Positions 1 through 6,853 of a stretch of DNA of 11,259 nucleotides are shown here, piece by piece. Below the pieces are notes generated by a model. That model was not told the origin of the DNA. It saw nothing but the letters and a program-made list of their open reading frames with translations, and searched no databases. Position 1 is the stretch's first letter. Each line of letters begins with the position of its first letter. The stretch is taken from contig VAXK01000081.1 in the NCBI GenBank assembly GCA_005885565.1, positions 1-11,259 of the forward strand, read 5' to 3'. Source of the stretch: Actinomycetota bacterium (GTDB lineage: Bacteria > Actinomycetota > Thermoleophilia > Gaiellales > Gaiellaceae). Position numbers and translations under genes: made by a program.

Positions 1-573
1 GACCCGCGCGGGCTCGAGCGCTTTCGCGAGCGGCTGCTAGCCGGCGAGGCGGCGGAGGACTGGCTCGTGCGCGCGAACATGCTCCACTGCGTCGAGCTCG
101 ACGAAGAGCGCGGAGTCGCGACCGGGTACCTCTCGCCGCCCGCTCCGAGCGTCGCGAAGCTGTTCAACTTCGCCCGGATCGAGTCTTGGGACGGCGACAA
201 TCCCGAGCGCCTGCACGATCCGTCGGGCCTCGTCTTCAAGCCCGGTGCGGAGCCGCGGAAGCGCGAGTTGAACCGCGAGTACGGCTGGGACGAGTCGCCG
301 TTCCGCGCGCTCCACGTCTGCTTCCTCCGCCGCAGCAGCCGGCAGCGTTCCGGCGGCGCGCGGATCAACATCCCGGACCGGCTGGAGCCGAGGCGCGCGC
401 CCGTCCGCGCCTGGCGCGCCCTTCGCGAGGCGATCGGCCGCCCGCCGAGCGGCTCCTACAAGGACCACTACCGGGTAGGCGAGCTCGTAACTGTCGACGC
501 CCGACCGTTCCTCTCGAGCGTCTCCAGCACGTATCGAGCGACGGCGCCCGGCGCAGCGCAGACGTCGAAGTAG
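1..573 (+). CDS. 3' part of an uncharacterised protein, possibly glycosyltransferase-related (5' end outside window)
   Basis: The reading frame is open from base 1, so the gene begins upstream. An internal ATG at 67 is not a credible start because coding-quality sequence precedes it. The visible part is 190 residues and ends in TAG at 571-573. It has no membrane segment or signal peptide and is rich in aromatic residues, for example LFNFARIESWDG near residues 50-61 and YGWDESPFRALHVCF near 92-106. That pattern suggests a folded conserved soluble domain. I do not recognise the family with confidence. The surrounding polysaccharide genes make the C-terminal part of a glycosyltransferase or other sugar-chain enzyme plausible, but this is inference. 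Its last 106 bases overlap the 3' end of the convergent gene on the other strand. The tail after about residue 165 is lower in complexity and may not belong to the conserved domain. Confidence 0.7.
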   Translation, partial: DPRGLERFRERLLAGEAAEDWLVRANMLHCVELDEERGVATGYLSPPAPSVAKLFNFARIESWDGDNPERLHDPSGLVFKPGAEPRKRELNREYGWDESPFRALHVCFLRRSSRQRSGGARINIPDRLEPRRAPVRAWRALREAIGRPPSGSYKDHYRVGELVTVDARPFLSSVSSTYRATAPGAAQTSK

Positions 574-1484
574 CGCGCCGCGGCCGCCCGGAGCGCCTGC
601 TGCTCGTCGGGCGCGGCGATCAGCGCCTCGATCGTGGCCGGCACCTTGTCGTACTCCGCCTCCGGCGCGGCCTCGGTGTCGTCCGGGCGGGCGATTCCGC
701 AGTCCGTCACGTGGACGCCGGGCTCGATCGGGACCGGCCAGCGCGGCGGCGGCAGCGCGTCGAAGACGATGCACGCACCCATCGCCAGCAGGTCGATCGT
801 CCGCCACGACCAGCAGAGGTGCTTGCCGGCCCGCATCGGCACGAGCCGAGCACGCGCGAGCCGCCGCCAGAGCTCGCGCGGAGGAACGGGATCGCGCGTA
901 ACTGCGATTCCGCGGGCCCGCAGCCGCTCCATGTTCTCCGCGTCCTCATCCGGCGGGAACCCCTCGGGGAAGATCGCGAGGAGGTCCTTGGAGCAGTCGA
1001 GCTCGGCCAGCCGCTCGAACACCCGCAGCGAGTGCTCCCGCCCGCCCCACACGTTCGAGACGTACGCGAGGTCGACCTCCTTCGGCGCGGCGCGCAGCGA
1101 GCGCAGGTGCGCGATCTTGCCGCGATCGAGGAGGCCGTTCCCGTTCACGATCGGGAGGACCTTGGGATCGAGCGAGTCTTCCGGCCAGCGGTTTGCCTTG
1201 AAGTAGACGTCGGCCCATTCGAGCGCCTCCGGATCCTTGACCTCGCGCCGGTCGTGCGCGTCAATCGCGAAGCGCACGCCCTCGCAGACGTAGCGGCCAA
1301 CCCACGCCTCGCCCCGGCCGCGGCCGAGGCGGTACGCGAGGCTGACCTTCGCACGCACACCGGGCACGGGCGGCAGGCCCCGGATGCGAAGCCGCGCGGC
1401 CTCCTCGAAGCCGAGGAGGTAGTACTTCTGGTATCCGATCGTGCGCCCGACGTGACGCGGCGCGTGGAAGACGACCGAGGTCAG
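468..1484 (-). CDS. Glycosyltransferase-like protein (GT-B C-terminal half), probable CTG start
   Basis: This is a 338-residue soluble protein when read from CTG at 1484. The N-terminal part opens with a hydrophobic strand (TSVVFHAP). The second half resembles the donor-binding domain of GT-B glycosyltransferases: LAYVSNVWGGREHSLRVFERL (about 139-159), then WSWRTIDLLAMGACIVFD (about 225-242), a typical helix-turn-strand that contacts the nucleotide-sugar in GT1/GT4-like enzymes. No clear EX7E motif is seen, so the exact family is unsure. Start choice: CTG at 1484-1482 overlaps the TGA of the upstream GT4 gene as CTGA, matching the GTGA junctions elsewhere in the window, and GAGAGG lies just upstream. 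The alternative in-frame GTG at 1535 would overlap that gene by 55 bases and has no visible ribosome-binding site. It is the last gene of a three-gene minus-strand unit and converges with the plus-strand gene ending at 573. Its product presumably adds a sugar to a surface glycan; the substrate is unknown. Confidence 0.75.
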   Translation of the reverse strand: MTSVVFHAPRHVGRTIGYQKYYLLGFEEAARLRIRGLPPVPGVRAKVSLAYRLGRGRGEAWVGRYVCEGVRFAIDAHDRREVKDPEALEWADVYFKANRWPEDSLDPKVLPIVNGNGLLDRGKIAHLRSLRAAPKEVDLAYVSNVWGGREHSLRVFERLAELDCSKDLLAIFPEGFPPDEDAENMERLRARGIAVTRDPVPPRELWRRLARARLVPMRAGKHLCWSWRTIDLLAMGACIVFDALPPPRWPVPIEPGVHVTDCGIARPDDTEAAPEAEYDKVPATIEALIAAPDEQQALRAAAARYFDVCAAPGAVARYVLETLERNGRASTVTSSPTR

Positions 1485-2488
1485 GCCGCCGCCTCTCGAT
1501 AGAGCTCGATCGTCGCGTCGAGAACCGCATCCCACGAGAAGCGCTGCCGGACCCGCTCGCGCGCGGCCCCTCCGAGCCGGCGGCGAAGGTCGGCATCACC
1601 CAGCACCCGCTCGAGCGCCGACCGCAGCGCCGCCGGGTCGCGCGGCGGGACGAGCAGGCCCGTCTCCCCGTCGACGACGAGGTCGAGGAGCCCGCCGACC
1701 GCGCTCGCCACCACCGTCCGCGCGTGCGCCATCGCCTCCGCGCAGACGACGCCGAAGCCCTCGCGCCGGGACGGGCAGGCGACGACCGCGGCCCGGCCGT
1801 ACAGCCGCTCCAGCTCGGCGTGGGGAACGAAGCCGAGCGCCCCCGGCACGCGGTCTCGGAGCGGCCCGTCGCCGGCGACGACGAGCCGCATCCCCCGCGT
1901 CGCGACGAGGAGCTCCTCGACGCCCTTCTCCCGCGACAGCCGCCCCGCGTAGAGCACCTCCGGCGACTCCGCCTCGGGCTCCAGGGACTCGGGCACGTCG
2001 ACGCCGCTCGGCACGATCGCGACGTCCCGTGCGCCGAGTTGCCGCGCCGCGTCCGCGAGCCACGACGAGGCCGCGACGACCCGCCGCGCGCGGCGCAGGA
2101 TCGGCCGCGCGAGCCACGGCGCTCGGCGGGCGAGCTCCACGTCCGTCCCCCAGACCTGGACGACGTACGGCTTCCGCAGCGACAGCGCGATCGCGCCCGC
2201 CGGGAGCCAGTGGGCGTGGACGAGGTCGGCGTCACGCGCTGCGCGCGCGGCGGCGCGCCTGAACGACGCCACCATCGCTGGGGCGAGCAACGCCCGCTGC
2301 GGGTGGCGGCGGAGGTTGCCGACGACGCCGTCGCCGTACGCGATCCCGTAGTGGCGGAAGCGCAGCGGAGAGACGACCTCCATCTCGAGCCCGCGCCCGC
2401 GGAGCCGCTCCACGGCCGCTCCCACGAAGTGCCCCGCCGCGTCCCCCGGAAACCGGGGGTACGACGTCGTCAGGACGGCGACCTTCAC
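1481..2488 (-). CDS. GT4-family glycosyltransferase (glycosyl transferase group 1)
   Basis: This 335-residue protein is a retaining GT-B glycosyltransferase that would transfer a sugar from a nucleotide-sugar donor to a lipid-linked glycan on the cytoplasmic side of the membrane. It starts VKVAVLTTSYPRFPGD, a typical GT4 N-terminal strand and loop, and has HAHW at 91-94. The C-terminal domain contains YAGRLSREKGVEELL (180-194), VAGDGPL (204-210) and a complete EX7E motif with E243 and E251 inside REGFGVVCAEAMA. It ends with DGETGLLVPPRD (273-284). The length is slightly short for the family but both Rossmann domains are present. The GTG start at 2488 overlaps the TGA of the upstream methyltransferase gene as GTGA. 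The stop overlaps the next gene as CTGA, so the three minus-strand genes are probably translationally coupled. A longer in-frame reading upstream runs through the methyltransferase gene in another frame and is not real. Sugar specificity cannot be read from the sequence. Confidence 0.93.
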   Translation of the reverse strand: MKVAVLTTSYPRFPGDAAGHFVGAAVERLRGRGLEMEVVSPLRFRHYGIAYGDGVVGNLRRHPQRALLAPAMVASFRRAAARAARDADLVHAHWLPAGAIALSLRKPYVVQVWGTDVELARRAPWLARPILRRARRVVAASSWLADAARQLGARDVAIVPSGVDVPESLEPEAESPEVLYAGRLSREKGVEELLVATRGMRLVVAGDGPLRDRVPGALGFVPHAELERLYGRAAVVACPSRREGFGVVCAEAMAHARTVVASAVGGLLDLVVDGETGLLVPPRDPAALRSALERVLGDADLRRRLGGAARERVRQRFSWDAVLDATIELYREAAA

Positions 2489-3258
2489 GGCCGCTCGACG
2501 GGCAGCAGCAGCTCGTACGCGAAGCGATCGAGGAGCGGCAGCCGGAGCTGCGGGACCTGGAGCCCGCGCCGCCCCAGCTTGAAGAGCGCCTGGTTCAGGC
2601 CGTGGTTGACGAGCGAGCCGAGGAAGCTGCCGTGGACGGGGCCGAGCGGCCGGCCGCCCGCGGCCCGGGCGAGGCCCGCGAGCTCCGCCGGGGAGAAGGG
2701 CTCCTCCGTCCCGAGGGGCCACGTCCCGCGGCGCTTCAGGACGGCCATCCAGAGGCGATAGGCCGGAGCGAGGCGATTCGGGACGCCGAGGAACGCGATC
2801 CCGCCGGGCCGCAGGAGCTCGAGGTGCGCGGCCACGACGGCTCGCCGCCGCTCGTCGAGGAAGTGCTCGCAAAGCCCGAACGACATCGAGACGTCGAACG
2901 CGCCGCGGAGCTCGCCGGGGAGGTCGAAGACGTCCGCCTCGACGCTCTCGAAGCCGACGCCGTGCGCCTCGTAGAGCGCCCGCGCCTGCTCGAGCGGGAG
3001 CGGCGACTCGTCCAGCAGCGTCACATCCGCGCCGCGACGCGCGTAGAGGAGCCCGTTCAGGCCGCGCCCTGCGCCGATCTCGATCGCCCGCAGGCCCTCG
3101 AAACAGCCGAACCGCTCGCGCACGATCCGCTCCTGGGCCCGCCAGCGCGGCGTCCGCTCCTCCGCGTCGGCGGCGGCCGGGTCGAGCGGCTCGATCCGCC
3201 AGTGCGCCTCCCAGTCGGCGGCACGTTCCACGCGGGCGACTGTAGCCCCTCGGCTCAT
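2485..3258 (-). CDS. Class I SAM-dependent methyltransferase
   Basis: A 257-residue soluble protein with the class I Rossmann methyltransferase pattern. Motif I is AIEIGAGRG (58-66), the acidic residue after strand 2 is D83 in VTLLDES, motif II is EADVFDLP (107-114), a post-II motif is FGLCEHF (127-133), and LLRPGGIAFLGVPN (148-161) matches motif III. The N-terminal WEAHWRIEPLD and the hydrophobic C-terminal stretch (residues 205-257) are extra to the core and may bind the acceptor. It is the first gene of the minus-strand unit and its stop overlaps the GT4 start as GTGA, so a glycan or glycolipid substrate is likely by context. ATG at 3258 has no Shine-Dalgarno sequence and lies only 10 bases from the divergent GTG at 3269, so its transcript may be leaderless. 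A GTG at codon 10 is an alternative start. An unrelated small-molecule substrate cannot be excluded. Confidence 0.9.
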   Translation of the reverse strand: MSRGATVARVERAADWEAHWRIEPLDPAAADAEERTPRWRAQERIVRERFGCFEGLRAIEIGAGRGLNGLLYARRGADVTLLDESPLPLEQARALYEAHGVGFESVEADVFDLPGELRGAFDVSMSFGLCEHFLDERRRAVVAAHLELLRPGGIAFLGVPNRLAPAYRLWMAVLKRRGTWPLGTEEPFSPAELAGLARAAGGRPLGPVHGSFLGSLVNHGLNQALFKLGRRGLQVPQLRLPLLDRFAYELLLPVERP

Positions 3259-3268
3259 ACTTGACCGC
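3256..3268 (+). promoter_or_regulatory. Candidate leaderless promoter: -10-like CATACT followed by TG, 7 bases before GTG
   Basis: CATACTTG spans 3256-3263, and CATACT fits a bacterial -10 hexamer in its second to fourth positions and final T. Seven bases separate it from the GTG at 3269, which has no Shine-Dalgarno sequence, so transcription could begin at or near the start codon. The same ATACTTG string occurs before the unrelated GTG at 9567. No convincing -35 element is seen. The element lies over the first codon of the divergent methyltransferase gene, so the two promoters would physically overlap. This is inference from position and the repeated motif. Confidence 0.4.
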
Positions 3269-3703
3269 GTGTTCGGGCCGCTTCCCCTCCGCGTGCGCCT
3301 CGGGCTCGTGGCCCTGCTCGCGCTCCTGACCGTCGCCGTGGCGTTCGCCCCGGGAAGGCTCTCGGGGCCGATCCGTCGCCTCGCGAACTACCGCGCGGAC
3401 ACGCGCGACCCGATCTACAACGCCCCCATCGACGGGCGGGCGATCCGGCGGGCCGGCGCGATCCTCCCCGACTCCCGCGGCGTCACGTACTACATCCACA
3501 CGCGGCCCGTGCCGCAGCTCGGCCACGACCTGATCGGCGCCGGCCTGCTCTTCTTCCTCCCGGCCGTCCCGGTGCCGAGCCCGCGCGAGGCGCAGTGGGT
3601 CCTGAGCTACGACGCGCCCACGTTGCTCCCGAAAGGCGTGCGCGCCGAGAAGACGTACAGGGTCGGCGAACGGATCTACCTGATCCGCGTGCGGCAGGGC
3701 TGA
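3269..3703 (+). CDS. Small single-pass membrane protein, likely accessory to the downstream GT-C protein
   Basis: A 144-residue protein with a basic N-terminus (LRVR, 7-10), one hydrophobic segment at about 11-28 (LGLVALLALLTVAVAFAP) and a soluble domain of about 115 residues predicted outside the membrane. Notable stretches are VTYYIHTRPVPQLGHDL (72-88), LLFFLPAVPVPSPREA (93-108), LLPKGVRAEKTY (119-130) and GERIYLIRV (133-141). I do not recognise a named family. The tail has a feel similar to extracytoplasmic C-terminal domains of some GT-C membrane glycosyltransferases, but this is impression rather than a match. The TGA at 3701-3703 overlaps the ATG of the GT-C gene as TGATG, so the two proteins are probably made together and may form one complex. 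The GTG start at 3269 gives an intact membrane anchor and has no ribosome-binding site upstream. An uncleaved signal anchor is more likely than a cleaved signal because no good cleavage site follows. Confidence 0.85.
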   Translation: MFGPLPLRVRLGLVALLALLTVAVAFAPGRLSGPIRRLANYRADTRDPIYNAPIDGRAIRRAGAILPDSRGVTYYIHTRPVPQLGHDLIGAGLLFFLPAVPVPSPREAQWVLSYDAPTLLPKGVRAEKTYRVGERIYLIRVRQG

Positions 3704-5130
3704 TGGGGCTCGTCGCCGGCGTCGTCGCCCTGAACGCGCTGCTCGCCGCCGTCGGCTACTGCGTCCTCTACCCGGCCCTTCGCGGGCGGAGCGCCTTGAC
3801 CTACGCGTCCTATGCGGGCGTCGCCCTGCTCATGGGAGCCGGGCTCGTCCCGCTCGTGCTCTCGATGCTGGCGCCGACCGGCCTGCACATCGGGCTTCCC
3901 GCATTCGCCGTCGTCGCGGCCGTGCTCGCCGCGGTCGGCCTCGTCGCCGGGCGGGTCTTCCGGCTCGACGCCGATCCGCGCCGCGCCGTGCCCCCCGCCG
4001 GCCGCCTCGAAGACGCCGTCGTCACCGTCGCCGCGTTCGGGATCGTCGCCGTCCTCGGGATCGTGCTCGTGGGCGGCTTTCGCTCGTCCCCATGGCTGGA
4101 CGACACCTGGTACTTCTGGCTGCCGAAGGGGCGCGCGCTCGACCTCGTCGGCCTCGACCCGCGCCTCTGGTCGCCGAACCCGCATCTGCACGTGCTGTTC
4201 GGCAACGACTACGAGAGCCTCTGGTTCATCCGGCCCGACAACCCGCTGTGGTGGTCGATCCTCCTGAACCTCGACATGCGCTTCGTCGGCTCGATCGACA
4301 TGCGGGCGGTGAACGGCGAGCTCGCCTTCCTGATGATCGGCTTCGTCGGGGCCGCCGCGCGGCTGCTCTGGGGCCGCGTCCGCCTCTCGATCCTCCTGCC
4401 CGCCCTGCTCGTGCTGCTTTCGGCGCCGGAGTTCCTCCGTCAGGCGCAGGGCGGCGACGCCGACGTGCCCCTCGCGATCTACCTCGCGCTCGCGATCCTC
4501 TGCGCGGTCGGGTGGCTCGCCCTGCGCAGCCGCTTCGCGCTCGCGCTCTTCGTCGTCTTCGCGGCGACGGCGATCGCGGTCAAGTCCGAGGGCGTGCTCG
4601 AGCTCGTCCTCGACCTCGCGATCGTCAGCGTCGCGGCGTGGCGCGCCCGGCGCGCGCTCCTGCCGCTCTGGGGCGCCGCGGCCGCCGCGGTCGCGACGAG
4701 CGTCCCCTGGTACGCGTGGCGCTCCGCGAACGGTGTCTCGAACGTCTTCAGCCTCCGGAACGCGCTCTCGCCGTCGTACCTGCGCCAGCACACGAACCTC
4801 CTGCACGGCGGGCTGCGCATCCTCGGCGATCACCTCACCTCGATCCGGGAGTGGTCGCTGATCGTCCCGCTCGCGATCGCGCTCGGCCTGGTCGGCCTCG
4901 TCCGGGAGCGGCGCATCGCCTGGCTTGCCCCCGCCGCGTTCCTCGGCTTCGGCTACGTCTTCTTCGTCTGGATCTCGTGGGCCGATCCGGAAGGCGCGTT
5001 TCGCCTCGTCGCCTCGGCGTACCGCTACGTGACGCCGCCGATCGTCCTCGCCGGGATCTTCCTCCCGGTCCTCGGAGAACGGCTGTTGCGAGGCATCAGT
5101 GGAAGCGGCTCAGGCGGCCCGGCCCGCTGA
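3703..5130 (+). CDS. Multi-pass GT-C type membrane glycosyltransferase-like protein
   Basis: A 475-residue integral membrane protein with roughly ten hydrophobic segments. After three N-terminal segments and a charged linker there is a fourth segment (VTVAAFGIVAVLGIVLVGGF) followed by SSPWLDDTWYFWLPKG. The D133-D134 pair in that first large outer loop is in the place and context of the catalytic acidic motif of GT-C enzymes that use polyprenyl-phosphate sugars (PMT, ArnT and related families). A second acidic motif, GGDADVP, is at about 250-256 at the start of a later membrane segment. Family knowledge suggests it transfers a sugar on the outer membrane face. The acceptor is unknown, and surface glycan is likely from context. 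ATG at 3703 overlaps the preceding stop as TGATG. The 3' end overlaps the convergent gene by 35 bases. Unlike the other GT-C gene in this window it has no long soluble C-terminal tail; it ends about 20 residues after the last membrane segment. Confidence 0.85.
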   Translation: MGLVAGVVALNALLAAVGYCVLYPALRGRSALTYASYAGVALLMGAGLVPLVLSMLAPTGLHIGLPAFAVVAAVLAAVGLVAGRVFRLDADPRRAVPPAGRLEDAVVTVAAFGIVAVLGIVLVGGFRSSPWLDDTWYFWLPKGRALDLVGLDPRLWSPNPHLHVLFGNDYESLWFIRPDNPLWWSILLNLDMRFVGSIDMRAVNGELAFLMIGFVGAAARLLWGRVRLSILLPALLVLLSAPEFLRQAQGGDADVPLAIYLALAILCAVGWLALRSRFALALFVVFAATAIAVKSEGVLELVLDLAIVSVAAWRARRALLPLWGAAAAAVATSVPWYAWRSANGVSNVFSLRNALSPSYLRQHTNLLHGGLRILGDHLTSIREWSLIVPLAIALGLVGLVRERRIAWLAPAAFLGFGYVFFVWISWADPEGAFRLVASAYRYVTPPIVLAGIFLPVLGERLLRGISGSGSGGPAR

Positions 5131-6853
5131 ACAGCACGACGTCCCCGAGGCTCGTATCGTTCAGCCAGTTCGACGCCAGCCCGATCCGGTACGTCCAGGG
5201 GCCGGCCGGCGGCTTGTCGACGAAGCTGTGCGCCCGCGTCGAGCCGAGGTACGTCATCTCGACGCGGCAGTCGACCGCGCCGGCGCGCCCGTAGGTCGTC
5301 AGCGGAAGACAGCGGATGCCCTCGCGCCCGGACGGGAGGGTCGGGTCGGGCGCCTGGACGGTCGGTCGAGAGCGGTAGACGCGGTAGAAGACGTGCGTGC
5401 CGGCGGCCGACGCGGGCGGGTTCCAGCGCACGAGCTCGCCGCCGCCGCCCCGGCCGACGTGCACGGCGAAGCCGTCGTCGACCGGCACGACGACGTTCTC
5501 GTCGAAGTACTTGACGACGGCGTGCGCGCGCAGCGGCGGGAGCGCCAGGAAGAGCGCGACCGGGATCGCGGCGAACACCGCCACGGTGCCGAGGACCCAC
5601 GGCGCCCGCCAGCGAATCGCCCTCGTGCGGACGGGGAAGCGCTGCCAGAGGCGCGGCCCCACCGTCGGCAGGAGGAGCGGGATCAACGCGGTGAAGACGA
5701 GGAAGGGTGGGAAGCCCGGGAGGAAGAGGCGGAGGAGGATCCCGCTCTCGACGCTCGCCTGGTTGGAGCTTCCCTTGACGAGGACGAACGCGCCCATCCA
5801 GCCGGCGAGCAGGAGCGCCTTCGGCCACGAGCGCCGCGCGGCCGCGAGGAAGCCGGCGAGCGGCAGCCACTGGAGCAGCCGCGTGCTCCAGAAGAACTCC
5901 CGCAGCTCGAGGTAGTTCCGGTGCATCCGCCACCAGTCGAAGTGGAAGTAACGGTTCACCACGAGGCCGAGCGGGAGATCGCCGGCTCCGAAGGCTCCGG
6001 CGCCAGCGGCCAGCGCCTTCGGCGCGGGCGTGAGGAACGGCAGGTGCCCGAGCCCCTTCAGCTTCCAGAGCGCGAGCGCCGCGAGGGCCGGCGCAATCGC
6101 CGCGCCGAAGACGGCACCCGAGCGGAAGCGGCGGGCGGCGGCGAAGGCGAGCAGCGGCCCGGCGAGGAAGAGGGCGTTCGCCGGCTTGATCGCGATCGCG
6201 AAGCCGGCGGCGACACCGGCGAGGGCGCCGTCGACCCACGCGCCTTCGTCGAGGACGCGCATGCAGAGGTACGCGGCGCAGAGCACGCAGACCATCGACG
6301 CGTAGTCCGCGAGGCCGGTGAGGCCCAAGGCCTGCGGCAGGAACTGCTCGACGTACTTCGGGTGGTAGCGGTGGTCCCAGAGCGGAATCGCCGCGTACGG
6401 GCCCAGCACCCAGAGCGCCGCCGCCAGGTACCCGAGGAGGCGGCCGCCGATCCGCGCCGCGATCCCGTAGACGCAGAAGAGCGCGACCGGCATCAGGACG
6501 ACGGTCTGGAGGACGATCAGCGCGGGGAGCGCGCTGAAGAAGTTCGAGCCGGCGACGAGCGCGACGGGGGAGAGGAGGTACGACCAGGCGAAGCCGATCT
6601 CCGACTCGGGGATGTGCCCGTGGGCGATCGACCAGGCGTCGCTGTAGTAGAAGGTCTCGTCGCCGCCCTGGTAGAAGACCCAGCCGTTGTGCCGGACGAC
6701 GAGGACGAAGGCGACGAGCGTCAGCCACTGGAGGACGAGCATCGGCACGAGGACGGCTCGCGGCTCCAAGGCCGCGACGCGCTCCTCGAGCGCCGAGAGC
6801 CAGCCGACTTCCCGGGCCGGCCTCGATCCCGCCAGCGCGCCGTTCGGTCGCAT
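5096..6853 (-). CDS. GT-C type membrane glycosyltransferase-like protein with fibronectin III-like C-terminal domain
   Basis: A 585-residue protein. Residues 1-30 are cytoplasmic, the first membrane segment is about 34-53, and the following outer loop carries YQGGDETFYYSDAW (61-74) with D65-E66 in the position of the GT-C catalytic acidic motif. About ten further membrane segments follow, up to about residue 440. The last 143 residues (about 443-585) are soluble and would lie outside the cell. They contain ELVRWNPPAS (about 473-482), VFYRVYRSRP, two cysteines (IRCLPL and VDCRVE) that could pair, and GPWTYRIGLASNW near the end. This W-x-P, Y-x-V-Y-R and Y-x-Y-R pattern is typical of a fibronectin type III fold. 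ATG at 6853 overlaps the upstream stop as TGATG, with GAGGG seven bases before the start. It is the third gene of a minus-strand unit with a GT4 enzyme and an O-antigen-ligase-like protein. It is presumed to glycosylate a surface polymer from a polyprenyl-phosphate donor. Confidence 0.85.
   Translation of the reverse strand: MRPNGALAGSRPAREVGWLSALEERVAALEPRAVLVPMLVLQWLTLVAFVLVVRHNGWVFYQGGDETFYYSDAWSIAHGHIPESEIGFAWSYLLSPVALVAGSNFFSALPALIVLQTVVLMPVALFCVYGIAARIGGRLLGYLAAALWVLGPYAAIPLWDHRYHPKYVEQFLPQALGLTGLADYASMVCVLCAAYLCMRVLDEGAWVDGALAGVAAGFAIAIKPANALFLAGPLLAFAAARRFRSGAVFGAAIAPALAALALWKLKGLGHLPFLTPAPKALAAGAGAFGAGDLPLGLVVNRYFHFDWWRMHRNYLELREFFWSTRLLQWLPLAGFLAAARRSWPKALLLAGWMGAFVLVKGSSNQASVESGILLRLFLPGFPPFLVFTALIPLLLPTVGPRLWQRFPVRTRAIRWRAPWVLGTVAVFAAIPVALFLALPPLRAHAVVKYFDENVVVPVDDGFAVHVGRGGGGELVRWNPPASAAGTHVFYRVYRSRPTVQAPDPTLPSGREGIRCLPLTTYGRAGAVDCRVEMTYLGSTRAHSFVDKPPAGPWTYRIGLASNWLNDTSLGDVVLFSGPGRLSRFH

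Noticed and set aside
67..69. ATG at 67 as true start of the first gene
   Set aside because: The frame is open and protein-like from base 1 (WLVRAN just before it), so the start is upstream of the window.
186..1502. Long plus-strand open frame opposite the minus-strand glycosyltransferase-like gene
   Set aside because: Arginine- and proline-rich translation without motifs, antisense to a gene with real protein character; a by-product of high GC content.
2489..3526. Upstream in-frame extension of the GT4 gene ending at 1481
   Set aside because: The added residues are low-complexity and are the shadow of the methyltransferase in another frame; the GTG at 2488 with GTGA overlap gives a canonical GT4 N-terminus.
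3676..4833. Minus-strand open frame opposite the GT-C gene
   Set aside because: Translation is an Asp/Arg/Glu/Pro-rich shadow with no hydrophobic core; the plus strand encodes clear membrane helices.
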